Shown: positions 30,526 to 43,334 of the stretch, piece by piece
How the letters are laid out: every line of letters starts with the position of its first letter
Numbering within the stretch: the stretch's first letter is position 1
Source: Lactifluus volemus
Lineage: Eukaryota; Basidiomycota; Agaricomycetes; Russulales; Russulaceae
DNA: 64,000 bases
NCBI GenBank assembly: GCA_022376515.1
Contig: WTXI01000041.1
Location: forward strand, 186,001 to 250,000
Direction of reading: 5' to 3'
The notes under the pieces: model-generated
The model's input: the letters and a program-made list of their open reading frames with translations, nothing else
Database searches by the model: none
Told to the model about the DNA's origin: nothing
Program-made: the position numbers and the translations under genes

Positions 30526-31496
30526 GGATCGATAGTTTGATAGAGGGATAGTCGGAGTTTAGAAAAAACACAAGCAGGGCTGTGCCGTGGAACGCCTACG
30601 GTGACATGATGCTACAATGGACCACACATCGTGCCAATTCACCTTGTTGACCATGTGTACTCTGAATACCACATTTTCATTACGAAAGTAACATTCTAGT
30701 AGTATCCACAAATGTAATCAATAATATAATGTCCCTGGCAGGATAACTGAATATTGGAACACGGGCCTCTTCTGGAAGGCGGTGAAGGACGAGATCGCTA
30801 CTGGTCGCGGTGGACCTGCGGTGGCGGTGGCGGCTCGGCAACGCGAGATGTGGGGACGATAAACACGTGTTCACTCACTTCGAGAAGCTCGCTGAAATGC
30901 GTGAGCAGCTGCCGGTGGAGAACGATGTCTCAAATCTCAGACTTGGAATATGTTGTTGCCCTCACTTCCTCCATCCTACCAGAGTATGCTCAGCAGCCTG
31001 AACACCTCAGCCGATCTCACCATATCGACCATTGGACCAGTAAACGTCATCCACCTTGCCTCGGGTGAATTCAACCACCGCCAGTTATTGAAACCAAACC
31101 TAGTGGGAAAAGAGGGCCAAGGGCCGAAGAAGGGCGGGAGAAGCAAGGGCGGCGCAGCCGGAGAAGCTGACCAGCTGCACCACCCGTGCTTGCGCCGCCT
31201 TCCTTCAGCCCTCGTCAGATGTACCTGCGGGTGCATGGGGTGAGAAGAGGTATGGGCCACTGTATAACCTGCTGACAACGGAGAGCAGTCCAGTCAGCGA
31301 TCGCAGCGATGGGGCCACGCACCTCACCGGCCGATGTTAAGCTCTGCCCGTGATGACTGGCAAACGTCTTTTCGGAACCCCGAATCAAGACAGAAGGGAG
31401 AAAGCGGAACACGAGGAGGGAGAGATAAAAGGTCGCAATTTCAATGCCTGATTCGTATGATTAGAGATGAGCGCGTCGTGTGGCCCCATAGAACAT

Positions 31497-31660
31497 GACG
31501 TGTAGGAAAGAAATCGGGGTCAGTTATTGTGGATGGATTGATGGACATTTTGAGTGCGACTGGTTCAAGATTGGATACGTCAAGGTAGGATCACTGGTGG
31601 TTCTGGACGCACTCGGGAGGGCTCACTGGCACGAACCGTGGTGTTGACAGTTCAGTAGAC
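31497..31660 (-). repeat. Copy of the 5' region of F6
   Basis: Blocks GTAGGAAAGAAATCGG, GGTCAGTTATTGT, TTGAGTGCGACTGGTTCAAGAT and CGCACTCGGGAGG correspond in order to 30370-30530, the exon 1, intron and start region of F6. The exon 1 ATG is GTG here and no F-box body follows, so it is an orphan promoter/5' fragment. Confidence 0.6.
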
Positions 31661-34090
31661 GATCGGACGAGAGTTGAAAGCCCACGTGACATACCGTGTT
31701 GTTGCTCCGACTCCGACGCGGAGCATAGGGCTCGGATCGCTGTGCGGCGTGACGCTCTCCCTTCCCCGTCATCATTGCACACCATCACGGTGGACTCGGA
31801 CTCGGACAACTCCGATTCAAAGCCATCGTCGAACGTATCCTCCCTCATCTTTCACTCAATCAATCTGACCATCTCATCCGCCTCACGCCGCAAGAGCTCT
31901 ATACGCTGCTTTAGCACCCACAACTGACCGTGCAGCTTCCTCAGCAGTGCTGGCCTGTACATGTTGATAGCCAGCAAGTCAAGATATGCAGGCCAGCACC
32001 ACTGGAAGCTGCGCGGCCAGGGATACCTCTTCGCCCGCGTCCGAAGATGCGGTGGATCCCCCCTGTAGCCCCCATTGACTGACTGACTTCCATCCCCTTC
32101 CTTGGTCTTGGAATCTCAGAGGTGGAGGAGGGTGTCCTGTTTTTGGGACGCGGAGTGCATAGCTCCGTGGCGGTGTCTGCGTCTGCGGGAAATGGCATCA
32201 ATGCTCTGCGATTCTCAGTCCGGACTCATTCTGACGGTTCCATCTTTATGTCCTTTCTGGTTGTATGCCATGTGGATGGGCGGGGATGTGGTGTGCATTA
32301 AGAGCGAACGCTGTATGCAGGGGGCGCCCAGTCATGTTGAAATGGACTCGGAAACAAGGATGACGAGGAGAACGAGGTAAGCAAGAATTGAGACATTGAT
32401 GAATGTTGTACTGATATCTGTTGCCCGAGTGTTGGCTTTATGTATTCACAGTCAGTCTTTTTTTTATCGGCTGCGACTGATCTATCATTTGTGGACGCGG
32501 TGCACAGAGATTGTGGCTTTTACATTGACCCACTTGGAAGTCGTTCAAAACGACATTGCATATGCAACTAGTACTTTGTTCATGTCATGCTTTTCAATGA
32601 CGCTGGGCAACCTAAGAAAAACAAACGTGTATGTTTTTGTAGCTCCCGGAGGTGGAAGACGACAACTCAGACGAGTCACTCGGTCCTAATAACGTTAACT
32701 TCTTTCCCACTTTCATCTGTGCGACTGGTAAAGGAGACCTCACCGACTGAAAAAATCGGGTGTACCGTCGTCATATCGTCGGGTAGGGCGAGCACAAAGC
32801 GAATAAATGTCATTTAATCCGGTGCTCGGTGAGTGGCTGTATCGGTGTGAGAATTGGAAGATATGCGTCGACGCAGTACATAAATGAGGTACCATCAACA
32901 AGAAGAAGGGGAGACACAGAAAAAGATGTGCTCAAAGAGCGTGAAGTACATGAGTGGCAAAACATTAGGGGTAGTTACGGTTGAGGTGATTGCGTGGCGG
33001 GTTATTGGATGATTAGACGGAGATACTACGGGAGAGGCTTGTCACGAAATGACAATGCTGGATAACGTATATTGACATCTGGGCTGAGAATCTGACCATT
33101 GGAAGAAGAACCAGACGAACTTGAAGTTAAGTTAGTCGTCGATTAAATTAGGGCACGGGCAACACCGGAGCTAATAAAAAAAACGAGTCAACAACCGGGT
33201 GCTTGAGGTCGGAACTTAGCACAACGGCAGTGAATGGGGTACTACAGTAGTAGGCATCATACTACAGTCACGATATCACGATCTAACCAACGATCCCAGT
33301 TGCTTCCTTTGTCTGAGATGTTTCCTTTATCATGCGGTAAGTGCCCGAGTTTCAGTGTTCTTGTTCCTGAATTTAGTACTTGTGCGCTTATATTCGGCCT
33401 CGGGCGACAACGAGCGATGGCGGCTATAAGAAAAAAAAATAACGACGCCCAAACTTTACGCGACAAACTAGCGTATCGTATCGTATCGCTTGTATTACTT
33501 TCACGCCCGTACAATGGTCGGCCTCACCGTCGGTAGAGTCAGTTGAATAGCGGAAGTTCTTGTACTAGGTTCAAAGCAAGGGTCGAACAAGAAACAGCCT
33601 GAGAAAATGTTTTCGGCGCTACGCCATAATCAGAACATATCACGGTCTTCAGCTGTCAATCTTCTCAAGTGCCTTACTGTATGTATGAGACGTTGGACGT
33701 GGCAGCTCAATCTATAGAAAAGTAAGTTTCGCTAGGTCGCTCTTTGAACGGGATTTACATCAGTCGATCTGAACTTTTACTGTATCCCGCTTTTCTGATC
33801 CGCCAACTGAACTCAATTGCGCTACACTCCACAAACTCGGCACTGAAAATCAAACGCATGACTCGGACATGTGGAGCAAGGGTATTGGTTAGACTGGATT
33901 TCCGGGTGTTCACCGTAAGACATGAACTATGATAGAACACGACACGTAGAGAAAACAGGGGGAATAAATGCAAGGTCAAGTTGAACAGAAAAAAATCATT
34001 TTGGTGATGACCCAGAGGATCCACACTACTCAGACAGCAACGAACGTCACAATTGGCATGAGGCTACGGCACGGAACGGAGGCGCGCAGT
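31661..34090. other. Stretch without a supported gene
   Basis: Several short open frames (for example a Glu/Ser-rich 85-codon frame on the minus strand at 31591-31848 and frames at 32102-32380 and 33234-33536), but none has a domain, a family match within the window or a convincing splice chain. Runs of T near 32460 and A near 33176 and 33430 are present. Confidence 0.4.
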
Positions 34091-34106
34091 ACTCTTGTTA
34101 GGTCGT

Positions 34107-34981
34107 TCAGTATTTGCCGAGAGGCAGAGTGAAAAGGTCATCGGGACCAAGCAGCTCGCCGAGGCCACAATAGTAGGCAATCAAAGCGGTGATGATGCCG
34201 AAGAATCCACCTGCCTTTCCAATCCCATCGCTCTTCTGGAAGTCAGCTATTCACAAGGGTATATTTATCAGTCACGTTCAATCAAGGCTGCCCATTTACT
34301 CACCAATAGCGAGGACCATGAAAGTGGAGGTAAGAGAGAAGAAAAGGACACTCAAGGCGATGGACTTTCGGAGCGAGGCGAGGCTGACGTTCACAAGTAC
34401 GCATGTGAGCTCTCGTTGCTTGGGGAAAACAGTAGAGAAGAGACGTACAAGAAGAGGAATGTGACGACCATCCAGGCCGTAAGATAGATGGCGATAGCAT
34501 CGACCTCCTGGGCGGGATTATCAGAACCCTTGTAAGCTTCGCCGACGCCAGAGGCAGGAATCAAAAGGGTAGCAAAGGATAACCAGAAGGCACCGAAGGA
34601 GGTGAATGCTGTTGGATAAACCAAAATTCAAGCACCTGAAAAACGCGTGCAAATTCCAAACACACGCACCAGATGCGCCAAAGGTATTGCCGGTGGCGAA
34701 TTCCCACATGCCGGCAAGGAGCTGGGCGAGACCACCGCAGAAGAGCGCCATTCCAACGATAACATTGGGAGTTGAGATGCCACGGGCACCAACATTGTAA
34801 AGGGAGAGGATCAACGTCGAGGACGCGAAGGAGAAAAGTCCACTGTGAACGTTTGACACAAGTTAGAAAACAATATTTCGATTCACAGGAGAACTCACAG
34901 AGGAGCAGGATTGGCAATCTTGGTTTTGCGAGCGGGAGGTTGGGTGTACGCAGACTCAGTGTCATACATTTTAGCAGACAT
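34107..34981 (-). CDS. GPR1/FUN34/YaaH (acetate permease-like) protein, 211 aa
   Basis: Five exons: complement of 34899-34981, 34670-34842, 34449-34608, 34304-34383 and 34107-34246. Introns of 56, 61, 65 and 57 bases all start GT and end AG. The sum is 636 bases, exactly 212 codons with the TGA. The signature NPAPLGLFSFA opens the membrane region. GNTFGASAFTSFGAFWLSF, AIYLTAWMVVTFLF, a hydrophobic SVLFFSLTSTFMVLAIA and GKAGGFFGIITALIAYYCG follow, giving about six membrane spans; it ends DDLFTLPLGKY. Family members (yeast Ady2, Aspergillus AcpA, bacterial SatP) move acetate or related small acids, or are linked to ammonia export. It stands alone among the F-box genes and looks intact. ATG 34981 was chosen because it gives the usual short hydrophilic N-terminus. 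Confidence 0.92.
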
Positions 34982-36360
34982 TTGTGTTATAAAAGACCGT
35001 AGAGAGTGGGAGTGGAAAAGAGTGACAACGAGCACAAAAAACAAGCAGTGGGAGAGGTGGGTGAAGGGACAGGTCGAATCAAGCTCAACTAAATACTCAC
35101 CGCTGTCGGAACCGTGAAGGCGGATCGAGTCTAGTTGACCGAATTTGGTGACATTCGGGACTAGTAACTAAACGAATTGAGTGGGTGGCGTCAGCGCTTC
35201 CTGTCATACGACCAGGTACTGTCTAATGCTCGGAAGTGGAGCGGCGGCTGACAAAAAGCGGGCACCACCATTCTGTTGTACTGTAACTTACTGTAGTCGA
35301 TCCCTTTTTTCAACTTTCCTTTTTTAAAAAAATACAGTACGCATTTTCTTTAGCATTTTTTATTCCGCTGCACCTACAGTATAGTCAATGCGAGGACGAG
35401 AGAACGAGCTGTCTTCGCACGTCGAATCTATTTGCCGAGTACTCGATTTGCCTGGCGGATCACAATTTAGACCCTAAGATCATAAACGTGCATAAACCCT
35501 GAGATCTAACTTCGATTCACTAACGGGACTGTCCCAACGGAGATAACTTGACTGGGAGAAATTTACGCTAGTCCAATTACAGTATCCTTTCGATGACAGC
35601 CCACGCACCGACTGGCACGCGCTTGGACCACCACTTCGTGTGTGCAGGTGAACACTTCCATACAATTCTTTTTCCAAACCTGATGCGAAAACCGACCCTT
35701 CGAATGGATGCTTGTAGACTGACCAGTACTGAACTGTTACAATCCGACTTTCAGTCCATGGAACGCATTGCATCGCTTAGTGCAAGCAACCGGTCTTGCG
35801 ATGACGGAAGGGAAACTGTACCACGCAGGAGACTTGGTCGAGCTTGGTCAATACAGTGTGATGCGGTGACGCTCGGTTATCAACTTGGCTTGCTTGCAAC
35901 TTGGTCAATCTTTGCACCCAGTCAAACCACTAAAGTCAGCCCTAAAGCTACGACACACTTAACGCGGGCGTTAAACGTAGTTTGGTTTCGACACAAATGG
36001 GGGGTCTCATTGCCAAGAGTAACTTGAAGCCTCCATGCGGAAAAGTTAAAACAGCACTGCATGATACAGTATTCGCGGGATCTCCCTGGATGACCCGCAC
36101 TTTGGGTAGAGTCGGAGTTGAATAAGGGGTTGATCGCATGCACCGTCTCTGACTTCAAGCGATGTGCCGATTGCTCGTGGTCAATTCATGCGCTGATCCT
36201 TCGTCAATGGCCAGAGGACAGGCTGTACGAGGGAACACATATATCCCCTATGACCCGTATCCCGTGGCCAGCAAAATCCATCGTCGCGCTGTAACCCCCC
36301 AGCAGATATTAAGCAAGTCGCAAACAACTCAGCTGGGACGTGGGAGGCTGGCGTTATGTT
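34982..36360. other. Intergenic stretch without a supported gene
   Basis: It must contain the promoter of the acetate-permease-like gene on one side and part of the F-box gene promoter on the other. A 144-codon frame at 35593-36027 has no recognised motif. T- and A-runs lie near 35305-35330. Confidence 0.45.
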
Positions 36361-36397
36361 ATCACGTGATGGTGCACGTGTCAACGTGTTGGTCATC
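36361..36397 (+). promoter_or_regulatory. Paired CACGTG boxes upstream of F8
   Basis: ATCACGTGATGGTGCACGTG lies just before the ATG at 36398, with the two CACGTG hexamers 12 bases apart start to start. The tandem copy has TCACGTGATATCGCACGTG in the same place (39861-39886). CACGTG is the core site of bHLH factors (Cbf1/Pho4 type in fungi). Confidence 0.55.
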
Positions 36398-37930
36398 ATG
36401 AACTCGTAAGTTAACCAACTCTTGGACCTCTCTGATAGAGATCGGTGGCTCTTTCATAAACTCGAACAGAGAAAATCGAGTCGCACATCTCAACAAAGGG
36501 TCGTTCATGCAAGGTAAGACTCATCAGGAACAATGATCGTTACGGCTGTTGAGTTGTATGGTGCAGGTCAGCCTGAGGTATCCCAAGGAGCAACAATCGG
36601 ATCGCTCCCCGACGATGCCCTGCTAGAAATATTCTATCAAGTCTTCAAGTCCCGGGACTTGCATGATTTTCCACTAAATTCCCAGTGGCACCGCGACTGG
36701 CACGAGTTGGTGCATGTCTGCCGAAGATGGCGATCGGTCATTTTTTCATCGCCACGCCGTCTAGAATTACGACTTGTCTGCACACAGGAAAGGCCTGTGA
36801 GGAAACTCCTGGATATTTGGCCAACATTGCCTCTCACAGTCTGCTTCGAGTCGTGCACAGGAAAGGACCAAGCCGATAACCTCATCGCGGCACTGGAGCG
36901 TCACCATCGCGTACACAGCATTCATATCAGAGATCTACCGAATACATTATGGGAACAAATTTCCACAGTGATGCAAGAGTCATTTCCGGAATTGACATCT
37001 CTTTCGTTTCAGTCAGGACCATGGTCGCCTGGTGACTCGCAGGTGTTCCTTCAAGTTCCCGATACATTCTTGAATGGATCCTCCCCGTGTTTGCAACGTC
37101 TCATCCTCCGGAAGATTTCATTTCCGTCGCTACCACGACTCCTCCTGACTGCGACTAACCTTACATCTCTCTGTCTCAAAGATATACCGAATGCTGGGTA
37201 TATTTCACCCAAGGCTATAGCCACGTGCCTGTCCGCGTTGCCAAAGCTCAAGTCCCTTTTCATTGATTTCAGAATCCCGACACCTCACCCTCAACGAAGA
37301 GACCGACCTCCACCGCCACCAATGCGCTTTGTTCTCCCCGCTCTCACTCGATTGGAGTTTAAGGGTATCAGCGAGTACTTGGAAGTCCTCGCAGCCCAAA
37401 TCGATGCCCCTTTACTCGATCACTTCGATACAACGTTCTTCAATGATTTCCATCAGCCCCTTGACATCCCTGAAATCACTCGGTTCTTTACTCACTTCGA
37501 GTCGTTCAGGTCATCATCCATGCTAACCTTGAACTTATGCCCGCCTTTCTGCATTTCGATGTTGTTTTACTCCGATACGATGTGCCAGTGTTGTAACAGT
37601 CACTTGTGCAAGTGGGGTATCGCCTGCGAAAGGTTAGATTGGCAAATCATTTCCGCTGCGCAGATATGCAGCCGGATTCCGTTCTTCCGTTCTAGCGTGG
37701 AGTTCCTCACCATTTTGTACCCTAACCGGGGACTCTCTTCAGGAATCCGGCCCGACGAGATAGAACCCACGATATGGCTCCAACTCTTTCACTCATTTAC
37801 TTCTCTCCAGAACCTGTGCATATCCATCGTGCTAGAGCCGTCCATCGCAAATGCGTTACAAGGTTTCACACAACAATCGGTCGCCGAAGTATTCCCCTCG
37901 ATAGACCACGTTTCCATTGTGGATGGGTAA
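36398..37930 (+). CDS. F-box-like protein, 471 aa (F8)
   Basis: Three exons: 36398-36405 (8 bases, ATGAACTC), 36470-36513 and 36567-37930. Introns are 64 bases (GTAAGT...AACAG, phase 2) and 53 bases (GTAAGA...GCAG, phase 1). The joined frame is open to TAA 37928-37930. Motifs: ATIGSLPDDALLEIFYQVF, WHELVHVCRRWRSVIFSSPRR, VRKLLDIWPTLPL, VPDTFLNGSSPCLQRL, YISPKAIATCLSALPKLKSL, SEYLEVLAAQIDAPLLDHF, QGFTQQSVAEVFPSIDHV. An in-frame ATG at 36507 is an alternative start. It is the left half of a tandem duplication with F9, and the two are near-identical at the N-terminus. Presumed SCF substrate receptor. Confidence 0.8.
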
Positions 37931-38948
37931 TATGTGGGACGAAACTGGCATACAATCATTCATTGCAACCAGTCAGCACTCTGTAGATGTCACTTACCCC
38001 GAATACTGGTGTGAAGGTTCAACGCCGCCACTGTATCTGACAGCGTTCTTAGTCCCTACTCTGTGTCGTTTCTCTGTCTCCTCTGGTCCTAGATACTTCT
38101 TACCACACCTTGCGCCGCATTCCATCTCAGTTCGCGACCCAATCCCCTTCCTTACCATGCCATTCTTGTGGTTCTACATCCGGCCCCATTGGCAGCCCTC
38201 TCTTTCGTGCTACTACCCACAAGCTCCTGGATCGCTGCGTCACCCTTATCATCCTGTTGCACACGCCACAACATCATTTCGGCCATGGCACACCACTCTT
38301 ATGCATCAGGCATAGGCCAATTTATCGTCGCCTTATGCTCCCATTTGGTTTGCTTTTTGAATAATACGGTAATGCTTTTGTGATCCTTTACCTATCCTCG
38401 TGTCTGACTTTCGTGCCTGTTAGAATGTTTCTTACCTGGTTTTTTGACGTACTTGGTGATTATGTATATGAAGTTTTCCCCAAGTCATCTTAGTTTCGTC
38501 GCTTATCACCTGTGCTCGCACCTCCTTTCGCGAGTATCCACTACATTACTCCTTCATTTAATTTCATGGCTCTCAGTCTTTGAATACATTTCAGATTTGT
38601 AGCTACAGGTGCCAGTGCTTGATGTAAGGAGCAACGTGAAGGTTGTTTCCCTACCCACTCGTCAATCTCGTCTGCCTGTTGTATGCGCTTGTGCACCTCC
38701 AGTGAACTCCAAAGTTGTCCTTTATATTCTCCCTACCTCTTGGAAACTCGCTTCAACCTCATTGGGAATACACGTTGCGATCGCAAGGACGTGGAAAGGA
38801 ATACTGATCCCGGGTGCCAACATGGGTTCAGGAAAAGACAGCAATAGTGCGGATATTCCCGAGCCCAAAGCTCTTGCGCGTGATTTGGCGGTTGCCAAGG
38901 ACTTGCTTTCGCACGCACCACGCGTAACATAGATAGGAGCAACGGGTA

Positions 38949-39151
38949 GCGCAGGGTGATGCCCGCACGTTTGGCCGCATTACGCGCCATCCGTTTTTCG
39001 ACTTTGACTATGAATGTTTACGAACTGGTTATTATCACCTCGCGGCTGCACTCGGCCCCGAAATTCGGGGGTCCCTCGCGAGGCTTCTTGAAGAAGAGAT
39101 TCACATCGCTGATCATAAGAAGCGTTTTGAGTCCCTCATTCGTAAGCTCTA
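38949..39151 (+). other. Unassigned protein-like frame in the extra block of the F8 unit
   Basis: About 67 codons open without an ATG, ending TAA, and reading protein-like (FFDFDYECLRTGYYHLAAAL, ARLLEEEIHIADHKKRF). It lies in DNA between 38600 and 39230 that has no counterpart in the right duplication unit. I do not recognise it. It could be the end of an inserted mobile element or a captured gene piece. A 107-codon frame just before it (38609-38932) shows nothing familiar. Confidence 0.3.
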
Positions 39152-39860
39152 AGCCAGCGGGTGAGGGCTATCATGATCAGAAGTACTTCTACGGGATAAT
39201 AAAATGTGCTAAGTTCTGTTAAAAAAGAAAAGGATTAAGGTGGCTCTAAAGGGAGAGGTGGAGTGGCTACACAACTTCTCCGTCTTCCTGCCAACTCCTT
39301 ATTCACGTACACACAGATTGGCATTTCATTGGGCCAACTGGTCTGATTCAAGCAAGATCCTTCCACTTGGGAACTCATTCTCTATAACAAAGTGTTGAGC
39401 GGCAATTGATGTGTCACCGCAAGTCGGTCTGGGGGCTCTTGTTGCATCTCGTAACTCGTCGCTCGCGATGAGCTCACCTACTTCTGCGCTCTACATCCAC
39501 GAGTGTTACGTCTGTGATCATGTCAAGTGCAATAAGACCTGGTATCGGATCATCCAACGCAAAATACCGCGACGGACTTCAGTATGCTCCGTTCTAGGGA
39601 TAACGGTTGTTTGGGAACAAAAGGTCTGGAGTAGACATAGATAGGGAACTAAAGACGGCGGTGTCGCGTTGACCGTGATAGGCCACCTCTGACGCCAAAC
39701 CGAGGCAGTCCCCCATTATTCGATGACTTGGGCCATGGCCGTCGCAGCGGTCGACGACCACGTTGATGTCACTGGCAAAAGAGGGTCTCTGTGTCGCTGC
39801 GATGCATAGTTGCGGGTGCGTTGGCAAGACGGGTGTGTACGGTCGCTATGGCGCGATTCT

Positions 39861-39886
39861 GTCACGTGATATCGCACGTGCACAAC
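39861..39886 (+). promoter_or_regulatory. Paired CACGTG boxes upstream of F9
   Basis: TCACGTGATATCGCACGTG directly precedes the ATG at 39887. It is the counterpart of 36361-36397, with the intervening bases partly different but both hexamers kept. Confidence 0.55.
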
Positions 39887-42460
39887 ATGTCAACTCGGTG
39901 GCTCTTTCATAAACTCGAACAGAGAAAGCGAGTCGCACATCTCAACAAAAGGTCGTTCATGCAAGGTAAGACTCATCAGGAGACATGATAGTAATGTGCT
40001 GCTCACTTGTATGGCGCAGGTCAGCCTGAGGAATCCCAAGGAGTAACAATCGGATCGCTCCCCGACGATGCCCTGCTAGAAATATTCTATCAAGTCTTCA
40101 TGTCCCAGGACTTGCAAGATTTTCCACTAAATTCCCAGTGGCACCGCGACTGGCACGAGTTGGTGCATGTCTGCCGAAGATGGCGATCGGTCATTTTTTC
40201 ATCGCCACGACGTCTAGAATTACGACTTGTCTGCACACAGGAAAGGCCTATGAGGAAACTCTTGGATATTTGGCCAACATTGCCTCTCACAGTCTGCTTC
40301 GAGTCGTGCACAGGAAAGGACCAAGTCGATAACCTCATCGCGGCACTGGAACGTCACAGCCGCGTACACAGTATTCATATCAGCGATCTACAGAATACAT
40401 TATGGGAACAAATCTCCACAATGATGCAAGAGTCATTTCCGGAATTGACATCTCTTTCGTTTCAGTTACAACTCTGGTCGCCTCTTGAGGTGGTCCTTTC
40501 CGATACATTCTTGAATGGATCCGTCCCGTTGTTGCAACGTCTCACCTTTCGGGAGGTCTCATTTCCGTCACTACCACGACTCCTCCTGACTGCAACTAAC
40601 CTTAATTATCTCCGTCTCGAAGATATACCACATTCTGGATATATTTCACCCGAGGCTATAGCTACGTGCCTATCTACGCTGCCAAGGCTCGAATTCCTCA
40701 CCATCATATTCCAGTCTCGGACGTCTTTTCCTAAACCAATAAACCGACCTCCACCGCCACCAACACGCTTCGTTCTCCCCGCTCTCCGTCAGTCCGAGTT
40801 CACGGGTATCCGCGAGTACTTGGAAGTCCTTGCAGCTCGAATCGATGCCCCTTTACTCAATCACTTCGAGATAAACTTCTTCAATGATTTAGACCAGCCT
40901 ATGTTCTTTGACATCCCGGAAATCATTCGGTTCATTGGTCACCTCGAGTCGTTTAGGTCATCCAAACGGCTAACCTTGGTGCTCTCGCCGCCTCACAGCA
41001 TTTTGATGTCGTTTGAGCTGGATAGGACATCCCGGTCGTGCAGGTGGTGTGTCGACTGTGAAAGGTTAGATTGGCAAGTCATTTCCGCAGCACAGATATG
41101 CAGCCGGATTTTGTCCTTCCGTTCTAGCGTGGAGTCCCTCACCATTTTGTATGGTAACTTTTGTATGGCACCCCCTTCCGAGTCAAGAATGCAGCCCGAT
41201 GAGATCGAACCTGCGATATGGCTCCAACTCTTTCGCTCATTTAATGCTCTCCAGCGTCTGTGCATATCCATCGAGCTAGAGAAGTCCATCTCAAATGCGT
41301 TACAAGGGCTCAAACGACGCTCGGTCCGCAAAGTATTCCCCTCGATAAAGCGCATTTTCGTTGTGGATAAGTAGGCTAATATGTGGAACGAAAGTGGCAT
41401 ACAATCATTCATTCCAACCCATCAGCACTCTATAGACGTCAGTTTACCCCGAATACTGGTGAGAAGGTCAGGACCGCCACCATGTGTCTGACAGCGATCT
41501 TAGTCCCTTCTCTGTGTCGTTCCTCTATCTCCTCTGGTATCAGAGACTGCTTACCACACCTTTCGGCGCATTCCATCTCAATTCCCGACCCATTCCCCTT
41601 CCTTACAATACCTCTTGTTGCGATTCTACATCCGAGCCCCATTAATCATGATTCCGTGGGGTTGTGTGCGCGCACCGCACCCAGCCCTTTGAGTTTCATA
41701 CTTACTCTTTGAGGTCTGACATTTGTCATTCTTTACCTATTTTCTTGTCTGATGTTTTGTGCCTATTGGATTTGTATCTTACTTACTGCTATTTTTGACG
41801 TGATCTCCTACTTTGTGATTATGTGTGTAAAGGGTCGCAGATGTATTCAGAGGGCCAGTGTAGCATCGCCACGTCTCTTCTCTGCTCTAAAAATTGTCTT
41901 TGTTTTCCCCAAGTCATCTTAGTTTGATTAATTATCACTTGTGCTCGCGTCTCCTTTCACAATTCTCGTACTCTGCCGTTCACAAACCTCCTCTGCCTTC
42001 GTGTTGATTAGTATCCGCTTCATCGATGGCTTTACCTTACAATTTACATCAAGCACCGGCACCTGTACTAGCAGCTACGAATCTGAATTCTGGGATGTAT
42101 TCCAAACTCTGAGAGTCATGGAGTGAAGGAGAAGCGTGAAGCTTGTTTCTCTAGCCACTCGTCTCAGTCTCGTCTGCTAGGATGAGGCGATTGTGAAGGA
42201 AAAAATCATTTCATTGGGCCATCGGCACCGGTTTAAGCGAGATTCACCCTCTGGGAAACGCACTCTCCGCAACATCTGTGAGCTAGTCACCACAAGAGGG
42301 TCTGGCCCTCGTTACGCATACTTCCTCATCTAATGTCAGCTCCTCGCTCGCAGTGGGCTCGCATAGTTCCACACTCTCCATCCATGAGCGATGTGTGACC
42401 ATGTGACTGTAAGTGCGGCAGGCGCAAGGCCTGGATCGGGCCACCCCAGGAACTACATGC
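39870..42460 (+). repeat. Right unit of a tandem gene duplication (F9 unit)
   Basis: Counterpart of 36390-39560, about 3.45 kb downstream at its promoter. It is shorter because the 38600-39230 block is absent. Confidence 0.75.
39887..41374 (+). CDS. F-box-like protein, 477 aa (F9)
   Basis: Two exons: 39887-39965 and 40020-41374, with a 54-base intron (39966-40019, GTAAGA...GCGCAG, phase 1). Exon 1 reads MSTRWLFHKLEQRKRVAHLN; its first part corresponds to the 3' half of intron 1 in the tandem copy F8, so intron sequence has become coding here. Motifs: VTIGSLPDDALLEIFYQVF, WHELVHVCRRWRSVIFSSPRR, LSDTFLNGSVPLLQRL, YISPEAIATCLSTLPRLEFL, REYLEVLAARIDAPLLNHF, LQGLKRRSVRKVFPSIKRIF. The C-terminal half differs more from F8 than the N-terminal half. 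An alternative start is ATG 39959. Presumed SCF substrate receptor. Confidence 0.78.
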
Positions 42461-42469
42461 ACTAAGTAA

Positions 42470-43330
42470 AGACGACACTCGCGCCGTTGAGATCATGATG
42501 CTCGGGGCGGAGGAAGATCCGGCCCCGCCGCCCCGGGTCGTGTCGGCCCGGGAGACTGAGCGCTAGAAAAACGTGACCATACAAATAGGCACAAACAGAA
42601 AACCCGTTAAGAAAATCGCTGAAAGACGGAGGAACAACTATAACCAGGTGTATGCCCGGTGTTTCACCTCATAAACATCAATGGAGGGAGGACAGATTTC
42701 CGTGATCAACTTTTTACCACAAGATGCCAGTGATGAGCGAGCACATTATCAATCCTACGCGCTCATCGTATCTTCTCAGCGGAACAACCCGATAACCTTC
42801 TCCAGTCTTTGACACAGCATGAAACACGCTGAAACAGAGTTTCTAGCTCTATCCATCGGTCTTGACGATAAGAGCATCATCTCTGGGCGTTCAAATCCTG
42901 TTCCAACCACGCTACTGGCGTGTGGCGAGGAGGCATCGAAACCAAGCCACAAGTAATTGCTCTGTCTCAATGCACGGGTAATGATGGGTTCCACGGGAGA
43001 GCATGGCTGTGAGATAGAGGAGGGAAGAGACAGGAGAGACAGGAGAGGCGCAAGTGCTAAAAGATAAGGAGGAGACGGGAGGCCTAACTAAATGATGGAA
43101 GGCATGTGGCAAGGAAAATTTTGACGCGGCACGAGGCAAGTGCCTAGCACCGAGCCCAAGGCGTGAAAAGGAGGAACGTGGCCAAGGTGGCCTCTGCGGG
43201 GCAGAGGATACGGCTTGGTGGCAGCACACCGGCAGTCCAGGATCATTATCAGGGATACCAAACATGATAAGAGGGTGATGTATGATGAGGGAACGAGGAA
43301 GCCACCTCACCCAAAGGTAGAGGTCCATGC
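42470..43330. other. Stretch without a supported gene
   Basis: 3' flank of the minus-strand gene at 43335-45054. A GC-rich segment lies near 42500-42560, and the part near 43150-43215 resembles 24265-24330 (GCGTGAAAAGGAGGAACGTG). No coding evidence. Confidence 0.45.
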
Positions 43331-43334
43331 TGAC

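Larger units (their letters stand above)
36390..39560 (+). repeat. Left unit of a tandem gene duplication (F8 unit)
   Basis: The promoter, gene and more than 1.5 kb of 3' DNA correspond to 39870-42460. Matching landmarks include CTCGGTGGCTCTTTCATAAA, the region CTGACAGCG...CTCTGTGTCG (38035/41487), TTTTCCCCAAGTCATCTTAG (38474/41902) and CATTTCATTGGGCCA (39323/42207). The left unit has an extra block at about 38600-39230 that the right unit lacks or has lost. Confidence 0.75.

Noticed and set aside
35593..36027. 144-codon frame
   Set aside because: No motif, no relatives in the window, composition like the surrounding non-coding DNA.
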